Shown here: positions 56,296 to 64,000 of the stretch, in pieces
Position numbering within the stretch: the first letter of the stretch is position 1
Layout: each line of letters starts with the position of its first letter
Assembly (NCBI GenBank): GCA_963762615.1
Contig: CAVXLG010000020.1
Span: forward strand, 496,001 to 560,000
Source: PALSA-505 sp963762615
Lineage (GTDB): Bacteria > Actinomycetota > Actinomycetes > Streptosporangiales > Streptosporangiaceae
Direction: 5' to 3'
Length of the DNA: 64,000 nt
Notes under the pieces: model-generated
The model's input: only the letters and a program-made list of their open reading frames with translations
Told to the model about the DNA's origin: nothing
Databases searched by the model: none
Position numbers and translations under genes: made by a program

Positions 56296-56958
56296 CTACC
56301 AGCCGCGCTTGCGCCACTCGGACAGGTGCGGGCGCTCGGCGCCGAGCGTGGTGTCGTTGCCGTGGCCCGGGTACACCCAGGTGGCATCGGGCAGCTGGCC
56401 GAAGACCCGCTGCTCGAGGTCGTTCATGAGCGAGCTGAAGTCCGCCGGGCTCGTCGTCCTGCCGGGGCCGCCGGGGAACAGCGAGTCGCCGGTGAACAGG
56501 TGCGGCCCGTCGGCCAGTTCGCCGCCCGCGTCGTAGCGCAGCGCGATGCTGCCCGGAGTGTGCCCGCGCAGGTGGATGACGGCGAACTCCGCATCGCCGG
56601 CCCGCACGGTGTCGCCGTGCTCGATCCGCTCGGCCACCGTGACCGGGATCTCCTCCGCGTCGAGAGGATGCGCGGCAACCACGGCACCGGTGGCCGCCTG
56701 CACCTCGACCAGCGCCTGCCAGTGATCGGGGTGCCGGTGCGTGGTGACGATCCCGGTGACCAGGGTGTCGCCGATCAGCTCGATCAGCCGGTCCGCCTCG
56801 GCCGCGGCGTCGATCAGCAGCGCCTCGCCGGTCCGCGAGCAGCGCAGCAGGTAGGCATTGTTGTCCATCGGCCCGACGGCGAGCTTGGTCACGCTCAGCC
56901 CCGGGATCTCGCGGCTGTCCGGCGGCCCGCCCACGCTCACGTTCCCGGTGTAACTCAC
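56296..56958 (-). CDS. MBL-fold hydrolase, glyoxalase II-like
   Basis: 220 residues. Zinc-binding THRHPDHWQAL, HLRGHTPGSIAL, FTGDSLFPGGPGRT and YPGHGNDTT are the glyoxalase II/persulfide-dioxygenase-like motifs. GTG 56958 has AGGAGGGG upstream; longer readings have no domain. A gene of this type lies close to uvrA in many actinomycetes. Substrate unknown. Confidence 0.88.
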   Translation of the reverse strand: MSYTGNVSVGGPPDSREIPGLSVTKLAVGPMDNNAYLLRCSRTGEALLIDAAAEADRLIELIGDTLVTGIVTTHRHPDHWQALVEVQAATGAVVAAHPLDAEEIPVTVAERIEHGDTVRAGDAEFAVIHLRGHTPGSIALRYDAGGELADGPHLFTGDSLFPGGPGRTTSPADFSSLMNDLEQRVFGQLPDATWVYPGHGNDTTLGAERPHLSEWRKRGW

Positions 56959-57268
56959 TGCGCCCCTCCTCTGGATGGCCGCGGCCCGCGGCGGCGACCG
57001 CCGGCCGGCCGCCACGCGTCATCCTATGACCGCCGGATGTTCCCCGGTGGTGCTAGCCGGGCCCGGCGGAACTGCCCGCCGCCATGTCCGGCGGCGGTGC
57101 GCGGACTGCCGCCGGGTCCTCGCGGCCTGCGCTACCTAGAATTGTGACGGGCCATGTCTTCGGTGGCCGCCCTGAGTGATCGGGTACAGTTAGTTGGCAT
57201 TAAGCAAGCAATGACGACTCAGGATGCCCAGAGAAAGTGACTCAGGATGCCCAGAGAAAGTAGGGCGG
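56959..57268. other. 310-base divergent gap between the MBL and MFS genes
   Basis: Holds a -10-like TAGAAT at 57137-57142 (no matching -35), a small hairpin CCGCCG/CGGCGG at 57076-57094, and the tandem duplication at 57216-57261. No gene other than two nine-codon frames. Confidence 0.5.
57216..57261 (+). repeat. Perfect 23-bp tandem duplication with twin mini-ORFs
   Basis: The 23 bases starting GACTCAGGATGCCCAG occur twice in a row (57216-57238 and 57239-57261). Each copy completes a mini-ORF: ATG at 57211 encodes MTTQDAQRK and stops with TGA, and GTG at 57237 encodes the same peptide less one Thr and stops with TAG. They lie just before the MFS gene. Confidence 0.8.
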
Positions 57269-59279
57269 ATGCGGGTTAAGGTCGGCGGCAGCATCATGGG
57301 CTCCGAGGCAGCCGCCAGGCGGGCCGAGCGGGTGAACGGCCCGCACTACAAGTGGGTTGCCCTGTCGAATACCACGCTCGGCGTGCTGATGGCCACGATC
57401 AACCTGTCCATCGTCCTGATCGCGCTGCCGGACATTTTCCGCGGTATCCAGCTCAACCCGCTGGCGCCGGGCAACACCGGCTACCTGCTGTGGATGATCA
57501 TGGGCTTCCTGGTGGTCTCCGCGGTGCTCGTGGTGTCCTTCGGGCGGCTCGGTGACATGTTCGGCCGGGTTCGCATGTACAACCTGGGCTTCGCCGTCTT
57601 CACCTTCGCGTCCATCCTGCTCGCGGTGACCTGGATGCACGGGGTCCCGGCGGCGCTGTGGCTGATCGGCTGGCGAGTCTTGCAGGGCATCGGCGGTGCG
57701 TTCCTGTTCGCCAACTCCACCGCCATCCTGACCGACGCGTTCCCGGCCAACCAGCGCGGCACCGCGCTCGGCATGAACGCGATCGCGGCCATCGCGGGCT
57801 CGTTCATCGGCCTGCTGCTCGGCGGCGTGCTGGCCCCGCACAACTGGCGCCTGGTGTTCCTCGTCTCCGTCCCGTTCGGCATCTTCGGCACGGTCTGGGC
57901 CTACTTCATGCTGCACGACCAGGGCGTCAGGCGGCGGGCCAGGATGGACTGGTGGGGGAACCTGCTGTTCGCGGCGGGCCTCATCCTGATCCTGGTCGGA
58001 ATCACCTACGCGCTGCTGCCCTACGGCGGGCACCCGATGGGCTGGACCAACCCGAAGGTACTGGCCGAGCTGTTCGGCGGGCTCGCCCTTCTCGTCGTCT
58101 TCATGATCGTCGAGACGAGGGTGGCCGAACCGCTGTTCCACCTGTCGCTGTTCCGCATCCGGGCCTTCGCCGCGGGCAACCTGGCCAACCTGCTGGTGGC
58201 CCTCGGCCGCGGCGGCATCCAGTTCATCCTGATCATCTGGCTGCAGGGCATCTGGCTGCCGCTGCACGGCTACGACTTCGCCGTGACGCCGCTATGGGCT
58301 GGCATCTACCTGGTCCCGCTGACCATCGGCTTCCTCGTGTCGGCCCCGCTGGCCGGGATCATCTCGGACAAGTTCGGCCCCCGGATCTTCACCGTGGGCG
58401 GGGCGCTGCTGACGGCGCGGCAGCTTCATCGGCCTGATCTTCATCCCGGTGAACTTCAGGTACGTCGCGTTCGCCGCGGTGCTCGTGATCAACGGGATGG
58501 GATCCGGGCTGTTCGCCCCGCCCAACCGGGCCGAGATCATGAACTCGGTGCCAGCCGACCAGCGCGGCGCCGCCGGCGGGATGATCGCGACCTTCCAGAA
58601 CACCGCGTTCGTGCTGTCGATCGGCGTCTTCTTCTCGCTGATCGTCACCGGCCTGGCCAGCTCGCTGCCATCGGTGATGTTCAGGGGGTTGACCGCGCAG
58701 GGAGTGCCGGCAGCGGCCGCGCAGCACGTCGCGCACCTGCCGCCGATCGCCGTGCTGTTCTCCGCGTTCCTCGGCTACAACCCGCTGAAGCAGGTACTCG
58801 GCAGCTCGGTGCTGAGCCACCTGCCGGCCGGCCACGCCGCGCACCTGACCAGCCGCAGCTTCTTCCCGCACCTGATGGCGACCCCGTTCCACGACGGGCT
58901 GAGCATCGCGTTCGGCTTCGCCATCGCCGCGAACGTGATGGCCGCCGTGGCCTCGGCGTTCACCGGGACCAAGAAGATCCGCGCGGTCGTCGCGGTGCCG
59001 GGCGGCATCGCTGCCGTGGCTGACCCGCCCAGTCTGGCCGACTCGTCGCTGCCGGCCGACGCAGAGGTGCCGGGCGTTGCGCCGCTGGCGGGCGCCGAGC
59101 CCGGCCCCGCCGGGGGCGCCGGCTCCCGTCCGGCTGCCGATCCCAGGGCTGCGGCCGATTCCCCGCCGGCCGTCGAGTCGGGGGCCGCTGCCGATTCCGC
59201 GGCAGCCGATTCCGTGGCAGCCGATTCCGTGGCAGCGGCCGAGTCGGCTGCCCGGCGCGACGGTCGCGGTCATCGATGA
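57269..59279 (+). CDS. MFS multidrug transporter of the DHA2 (14-helix) type (frameshifted)
   Basis: About 670 residues. The N-terminus has NTTLGVLMATINLSIVLIAL, the DHA2 pattern, then GRLGDMFGRVRMYNLGF (motif A) and IGWRVLQGIGGAFLFANS (motif C region). A one-base error near 58418 splits it before FIGLIFIPVNFRYV. The last 110 residues are a cytoplasmic tail rich in Ala, Asp and Ser with repeats (AADSVAADSV). Start ATG 57269 or 57296; both have weak ribosome binding sites. The drug or metabolite exported is unknown. Confidence 0.85.
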
Positions 59280-59338
59280 TTGGGTGCCGTGCTGACCCGG
59301 GACGCCACCGGCCCGGATGGTGCTGTCATGCTGAGTTC

Positions 59339-60343
59339 TTACCTTCGGTCGTGGCCATACCTGGCCCTGGCGATCGGGGTGGGAGACAGCCCCCGATCCC
59401 CGATTTCCTGCAGGTTCGCGGGCCGGCCGACGATCTTGGGGTCCGGGCGCCCGACTAGTCCGGGATCCTTGCCGTCGTAATCGAGACCGGCGAGCAGGCT
59501 GCGCATGGCTTCCAGCCGGGCCCGCTTCTTGTCGTTGCTCCTGATCACCGTCCACGGCGCGTGCGGTGAGTCGGTGCGCTCGAACATCGCGACCTTGGCC
59601 GCGGTGTATTCATCCCACTTGTCCAGCAGCGCAATGTCGGTCGGGCTGAGCTTCCACTGCCGTACCGGGTCGATCTGGCGGATGGCGAACCTGGTCTGCT
59701 GCTCGCCGGGCGTCACGGAGAACCAGAACTTGGTCAGCTTGATGCCGTCGTCCACGAGCAGCCGCTCGTACTGCGGCACCTGCGCGAGGAAGAGCTCGTA
59801 CTGCTCATCGGTGCAGAAGCCCATGACCTTTTCTACCCCGGCCCGGTTGTACCACGAGCGGTCGAACAGGACGATCTCCCCGGCGGTCGGCAGGTGCGCC
59901 ACGTATCTCTGGAAGTACCACTGGTGCTGCTCGCGCTCGGTGGGGATGTCGAGCGCCACGACGCGCGCGGCCCGCGGATTCAGGTGCTCCATGAAGCGCT
60001 TGATCGTGCTCCCCTTGCCCGCCGCGTCCCGGCCTTCGAAGATCACGACAAGGCGCGCGCCGGTTTCCCTGACCCAGTACTGCAGCTTGAGCAGCTCGAT
60101 CTGGAGGCCTCGCTTGAGGTGGTCGTACTCCTCGCGGCTGACTCGCTCGGGGTAGGGATATTCATCCCGCCACGTGTCTACCAGTGATCCGTCGGCGTTA
60201 CGGAGCAGCGGGTCGTCCTCGTCCGAGTCATCGATCCATACCCCCGGCGGCACGACGCTCCTGCCGTACCGGCCATCCGGGCCGGGGTGCGGCCCGGCCT
60301 GCTGGTCATCGGTCATCTTGGTCCCGTCCGCAGGTGCATCCAT
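59339..60343 (-). CDS. ppk2: Polyphosphate kinase 2 (PPK2 class I)
   Basis: 334 residues, one PPK2 domain. Walker A is VVIFEGRDAAGKGSTIKRF, the lid/catalytic region PTEREQHQWYFQRYVAHLP, and Walker B EIVLFDRSWYNRAGVEKVMG. Class I enzymes phosphorylate nucleoside diphosphates with polyphosphate. The frame is intact. ATG 60343 or 60316; neither has a good ribosome binding site. Divergent from uvrA. Confidence 0.93.
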   Translation of the reverse strand: MDAPADGTKMTDDQQAGPHPGPDGRYGRSVVPPGVWIDDSDEDDPLLRNADGSLVDTWRDEYPYPERVSREEYDHLKRGLQIELLKLQYWVRETGARLVVIFEGRDAAGKGSTIKRFMEHLNPRAARVVALDIPTEREQHQWYFQRYVAHLPTAGEIVLFDRSWYNRAGVEKVMGFCTDEQYELFLAQVPQYERLLVDDGIKLTKFWFSVTPGEQQTRFAIRQIDPVRQWKLSPTDIALLDKWDEYTAAKVAMFERTDSPHAPWTVIRSNDKKRARLEAMRSLLAGLDYDGKDPGLVGRPDPKIVGRPANLQEIGDRGLSPTPIARARYGHDRR

Positions 60344-60639
60344 GTTGAGCTTCTAAACCGGAATAACGGGCCGGTTCGGTCAACCTGATGGTATCCACGA
60401 CCGGCCGGCCTGCGGCTACCAGCGGGCCACACTGGCCGGGAGCAGCAGGCGGTAAGACGTCCCGGCGCCAGCGGGCAATAAAGGACGGGCGCGCCTGGTT
60501 GGATCCTGAGGACTGCCGGCCTCCCCGGGCTTCGGGAGCAACCCGAAAATGTCCGCCCCCCCGGATAGCATGGCTTGGCGTGTCACGCCCTTTGACGGAC
60601 CTGGACTGACCACGGCGAAGGCGGAGAGCTGAGAGCGTA
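60344..60639. other. 296-base divergent gap between ppk2 and uvrA
   Basis: No gene is supported. I looked for an SOS (LexA) box of the GAAC-GTTC type before uvrA and did not see one. A possible -10-like TAGCAT lies near 60565. Confidence 0.45.
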
Positions 60640-63495
60640 GTGGCTGATCGACTTGTAGTCCGCGGTGCGCGCGAGCACAACCTGAAGGATGTCTCGCTGG
60701 ACCTGCCGCGGGATGCGCTGATTGTTTTCACCGGCCTGTCGGGGTCGGGCAAGTCCAGCCTGGCCTTCGACACGATCTTCGCCGAGGGGCAGCGGCGGTA
60801 CGTGGAGTCGCTGTCGGCCTACGCGCGGCAGTTCCTCGGCCAGATGGACAAGCCCGACGTCAACTTCATCGACGGGCTGTCACCGGCGGTCTCCATCGAC
60901 CAGAAGGCGGCCAGCCGTAACCCCCGGTCCACCGTCGGGACGATCACCGAGGTCTATGACTACCTGCGGCTGCTGTACGCCAGGATCGGCAAGCCGCACT
61001 GCCCCGTCTGCGGTCGCCCGATCGCGCGGCAGAGCCCGCAGCAGATCGTGGACCGGCTGCTCGAGCTGGAGGACGGCACCAGGTTCCAGGTGCTGGCCCC
61101 CGTGGTCCGCGGGCGCAAGGGCGAGTACGGCGAGCTGATGCGCGAGCTGCAGACCAAGGGGTTCTCCCGGGCGCGGGTGGACGGCGTCGTGGTCCGGCTC
61201 GAGGAGGCGGCCTCCGGCCAGCTACCCACGCTGAAGAAGTACGAGAAGCACGACATCGAGGTCGTGATCGACCGGCTGGCGGTCAAGGCCGAAGCCCGGC
61301 GCAGGCTGACCGACTCGGTGGAGACCGCCCTGTCGCTGTCCGGCGGGGTCGTCGTCCTCGACTTCGTGGATTTGCCGGAGTCTGACCCGCACCGGGAGCG
61401 GATGTATTCCGAGCACCTGGCCTGCTTGTATGACGACTTGTCGTTTGATGAGCTGGAGCCGCGGTCGTTCTCGTTCAACTCGCCGTGGGGTGCGTGCCCG
61501 GATTGCACCGGCCTGGGTACCCGGATGGAGGTGGATCCGGAGCTGGTGGTGCCGGATCCGGGCCGGTCGCTGGCCGACGGGGCGATCGCGCCGTGGGGCG
61601 GCGGGCACATCAGCGATTACTTCCTGCGGCTGATCGAGGCGCTGGGCGACGCGATGGGGTTCCGCACCAGCACCCCGTGGTCCCGGCTGCCGGCCGCCGC
61701 CCGCAAGGCCCTGCTGTACGGGTACGACTCCCAGGTGCACGTCCGGTACAAGAACCGGTACGGCAGGCAGCGGTCGTATTACACCTCGTTCGAGGGCGCG
61801 ATCCCGTACGTCCAGCGGCATCACGCGGAGGCGGAGAGCGACTCCAGCCGCGAGCGGTACGCCGGGTATATGCGCGAGGTGCCGTGCCCGGTCTGCGCGG
61901 GTTCCCGGCTGAAGCCGGTGTCGCTGGCGGTGACCGTCGACGGCCGGTCGATCGCGGACTTCTGCTCGCTGCCGATCGGCGAGCTGGCCAAGCTCCTGCT
62001 CGGCATCCAGCTCTCCCAGCGCGACATGCAGATCGCGGCGCGGGTGCTCAAGGAAGTCAATGCCAGGTTGGGGTTCTTGCTGGATGTGGGGCTGGATTAC
62101 CTGACGCTGGATCGGGGGTCGGCGACGCTGGCGGGCGGGGAGGCGCAGCGGATCCGGCTGGCGACGCAGATCGGGTCGGGTCTGGTGGGGGTGTTGTATG
62201 TGCTGGATGAGCCGTCGGTGGGGTTGCATCAGCGGGATAATCACCGGTTGCTGGAGACGCTGGTGCGGTTGCGGGATCTGGGCAACACGCTGATCGTGGT
62301 GGAACACGATGAGGACACCATCCGGTCGGCGGACTGGGTGGTGGATATCGGCCCGGGGGCGGGTGAGCACGGCGGGCAGGTGGTGGTGTCCGGCCCGGTG
62401 GCCGACCTGCTGGGGTGCGAGGAGTCGGTGACCGGTGCTTACTTGTCGGGGCGGGACAGTATCGCGGTGCCCGGGCGGCGGCGGCCGCGGGCGCGGGGCC
62501 GGGAGGTGGTGGTGCGGGGGGCGGCGGAGCATAACCTGCGGGGGGTGGATGCGGCGTTCCCGCTGGGCTGCCTGGTGGCGGTGACCGGCGTGTCGGGGTC
62601 GGGGAAGTCCACTTTGGTGAACGAGATTTTGTATACCGCGCTGGCGCGGGAGTTGCACGGCGCGCGGGCGGTGCCGGGCAAGCACGCCCGGGTGGCCGGG
62701 ATGCACCTGGTGGATAAGGTGGTGCACGTGGATCAGGGGCCGATCGGCCGGACGCCGCGGTCGAACCCGGCCACCTATACCGGGGTGTTTGATCATATCC
62801 GGCGGCTGTTCGCGCAGACGACCGAGGCGAAGGTCCGCGGTTACCAGCCGGGCCGGTTCTCGTTCAACGTCAAGGGCGGCCGGTGCGAGGCGTGCGCCGG
62901 CGACGGCACGATCAAGATCGAGATGCAGTTCCTGCCGGACGTGTACGTGCCGTGCGAGGTGTGCGGCGGCGCCCGGTACAACACCGACACGCTGCAGGTG
63001 CACTACAAGGGCAAGACGATCGCCGAGGTGCTCGGCATGCCGATCGAGCAGGCCGCCGGGTTCTTCGAGCCGGTGCCGGCCATCGCCCGGCACCTGCGCA
63101 CGCTGACCGACGTCGGGCTCGGCTACGTCCGGCTCGGCCAGCCGGCCCCGACCTTGTCCGGCGGCGAGGCGCAGCGGGTCAAGCTGGCCACCGAACTGCA
63201 GCGCCGGTCCACCGGCCGGACCGTGTACGTGCTGGACGAGCCGACCACCGGACTGCACTTCGAGGACATCAAGAAACTCCTCGGCGTGCTGCAACGCCTC
63301 GTCAACGGCGGCAACACGGTCATCGTCATCGAGCACAACCTCGACGTGATCAAAACCGCCGACTGGGTCATCGACCTCGGCCCCGAAGGCGGCACCCGCG
63401 GCGGCACCATCATCGCCGCCGGCACCCCCGAAACCCTCGCCGCCACCGACGACAGCTACACCGGCCAGTACCTCAAAAAAATCCTCAACGTGTGA
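60640..63495 (+). CDS. uvrA: Excinuclease ABC subunit A (UvrA)
   Basis: 951 residues, intact. First ABC module: Walker A FTGLSGSGKSSLAFDT, zinc-binding CPVCGRPI, then CPVCAGSRLKPVSL and signature LAGGEAQRIRLATQIG; second module: VTGVSGSGKSTLVNEI, the zinc-finger region CEACAGDGTIKI and CEVCGGARYN, signature LSGGEAQRVKLATELQ and VIEHNLDVIKTADWVIDLG. It recognises DNA damage in nucleotide excision repair. Synonymous codon use changes sharply along the gene. GTG 60640 start. Confidence 0.97.
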   Translation: MADRLVVRGAREHNLKDVSLDLPRDALIVFTGLSGSGKSSLAFDTIFAEGQRRYVESLSAYARQFLGQMDKPDVNFIDGLSPAVSIDQKAASRNPRSTVGTITEVYDYLRLLYARIGKPHCPVCGRPIARQSPQQIVDRLLELEDGTRFQVLAPVVRGRKGEYGELMRELQTKGFSRARVDGVVVRLEEAASGQLPTLKKYEKHDIEVVIDRLAVKAEARRRLTDSVETALSLSGGVVVLDFVDLPESDPHRERMYSEHLACLYDDLSFDELEPRSFSFNSPWGACPDCTGLGTRMEVDPELVVPDPGRSLADGAIAPWGGGHISDYFLRLIEALGDAMGFRTSTPWSRLPAAARKALLYGYDSQVHVRYKNRYGRQRSYYTSFEGAIPYVQRHHAEAESDSSRERYAGYMREVPCPVCAGSRLKPVSLAVTVDGRSIADFCSLPIGELAKLLLGIQLSQRDMQIAARVLKEVNARLGFLLDVGLDYLTLDRGSATLAGGEAQRIRLATQIGSGLVGVLYVLDEPSVGLHQRDNHRLLETLVRLRDLGNTLIVVEHDEDTIRSADWVVDIGPGAGEHGGQVVVSGPVADLLGCEESVTGAYLSGRDSIAVPGRRRPRARGREVVVRGAAEHNLRGVDAAFPLGCLVAVTGVSGSGKSTLVNEILYTALARELHGARAVPGKHARVAGMHLVDKVVHVDQGPIGRTPRSNPATYTGVFDHIRRLFAQTTEAKVRGYQPGRFSFNVKGGRCEACAGDGTIKIEMQFLPDVYVPCEVCGGARYNTDTLQVHYKGKTIAEVLGMPIEQAAGFFEPVPAIARHLRTLTDVGLGYVRLGQPAPTLSGGEAQRVKLATELQRRSTGRTVYVLDEPTTGLHFEDIKKLLGVLQRLVNGGNTVIVIEHNLDVIKTADWVIDLGPEGGTRGGTIIAAGTPETLAATDDSYTGQYLKKILNV

Positions 63496-63502
63496 CCGCC
63501 GC

Positions 63503-63522
63503 CCGGCCGCCGACGCGGCCGG
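63503..63522 (+). terminator. Terminator-like hairpin after uvrA
   Basis: CCGGCCG (63503-63509) pairs with CGGCCGG (63516-63522) around a 6-base loop, eight bases after the stop. There is no T-run. Confidence 0.5.
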
Positions 63523-63643
63523 CCTGCTTGCGGATCTCGCAGCGATGAGTCCCGCGTCGCCCGCCGGCTTTCCACCGAGACCCGCCCGGGATCCCGCCCG
63601 GTCAGGGCAGGAATCACCGGTTGCCGAGATCGGAGAACGACCG

Positions 63644-64000
63644 ATGTCCACCCCAGTTACGACGCTCGACCAGCAGTGCAGTGATCCGGCCGCCATCGCC
63701 ACGGAGTGGCAGGAGACTTGCCGGGTACTCGAAACCGCCGAGCTGTTCTGGATCTCCACCGTCCGTCCCGACGGGCGGCCGCACGTCACTCCCGTCGTCG
63801 CGGTGTGGTTCGAGGGGGCTGTCTGGTTTTCCACCGGCGCCACCGAGCAAAAATTCGCCAATATGCGCGCCAACCCGCATGTGGTCCTGACCACCGGCTG
63901 CAATCGGTGGGACGAGGGGCTAGACGTCGTGGTGGAGGGCGACGCGGTACGCGTCACCGATGACACCGTGCTCCGTCGTCTCGCGGGGGCGTTCACCACC
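63644..64000 (+). CDS. Pyridoxamine 5'-phosphate oxidase-fold protein, 3' end beyond window
   Basis: 119 codons of a split-barrel flavin-type protein. ELFWISTVRPDGRPHVTPVV and AVWFSTGATEQKFANM and PHVVLTTG are standard for the PNPOx-like family (FMN or F420 users). CGGAGAACG precedes the ATG. The C-terminus is outside the window, so the cofactor class cannot be decided. Confidence 0.85.
   Translation, partial: MSTPVTTLDQQCSDPAAIATEWQETCRVLETAELFWISTVRPDGRPHVTPVVAVWFEGAVWFSTGATEQKFANMRANPHVVLTTGCNRWDEGLDVVVEGDAVRVTDDTVLRRLAGAFTT

Noticed and set aside
60344..60639. Possible LexA/SOS box before uvrA
   Set aside because: No GAAC-GTTC type palindrome was found in the gap.
61222..63999. A 925-residue open frame antisense to uvrA
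   Set aside because: High GC removes stops on the opposite strand; the product is low-complexity and the sense frame is a complete UvrA.

Overview
The window is very GC-rich DNA with GTG starts, frequent ATGA/GTGA gene overlaps and the gene order HAD phosphatase - small ORF - tlyA - NAD kinase - recN - steA - steB. That order is the conserved block known from mycobacteria (around Rv1692-Rv1698), so the source is a high-GC actinomycete. Ergothioneine genes and large families of membrane glycosyltransferases fit this. I cannot place it to genus.

Layout. 1-4.2 kb: an MBL hydrolase, an SRPBCC/ArsR pair behind a promoter with two matching operator palindromes, and two DUF899 thioredoxin-like proteins flanking a DUF2182 membrane protein. 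4.3-17.3 kb: six large polytopic membrane proteins of the GT-C type, grouped around a secreted SpoIID-domain protein that carries six lectin-propeller blades; this is the least understood part of the window. 17.3-38.6 kb: the conserved tlyA-recN-steAB block, interrupted by a cupin/alkB/cyclophilin/methyltransferase/SCP2 group and by an ergothioneine cluster (egtA-egtB-egtD, no egtC). It continues into an operon with a MraY-like phosphoglycosyltransferase, a MurJ-like flippase and a GT4 glycosyltransferase. 38.7-41.4 kb: an acyl-CoA synthetase and a quinone-oxidoreductase-like enzyme. 41.4-55 kb: a nearly complete purine-degradation region (xanthine dehydrogenase, 8-oxoguanine deaminase-like enzyme, uricase, HIU hydrolase, OHCU decarboxylase, allantoinase, allantoicase, glycerate kinase) with a divergent PucR regulator. 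55-64 kb: a LacI regulator, an MBL hydrolase, an MFS transporter, PPK2, UvrA and a partial PNPOx-fold protein.

How the genes work together. The purine genes take xanthine and 8-oxoguanine to urate, then through HIU and OHCU to allantoin and allantoate, with glycerate kinase collecting the glyoxylate-derived carbon. The steA to GT4 operon couples cytokinesis factors with lipid-linked sugar synthesis and export. The six GT-C proteins with the SpoIID-lectin protein suggest a second, uncharacterised envelope-glycan function.

Caution. At least 16 genes, including NAD kinase, tlyA, recN, egtB, steA, murJ-like and the xanthine dehydrogenase large subunit, are each broken by one or more single-base shifts at G/C runs while the protein similarity continues in another frame. 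Because some of these genes are normally essential, I read the shifts as sequence errors rather than pseudogenes, and give one feature across each whole gene. No tRNA, rRNA, CRISPR array, insertion sequence or phage gene was seen.
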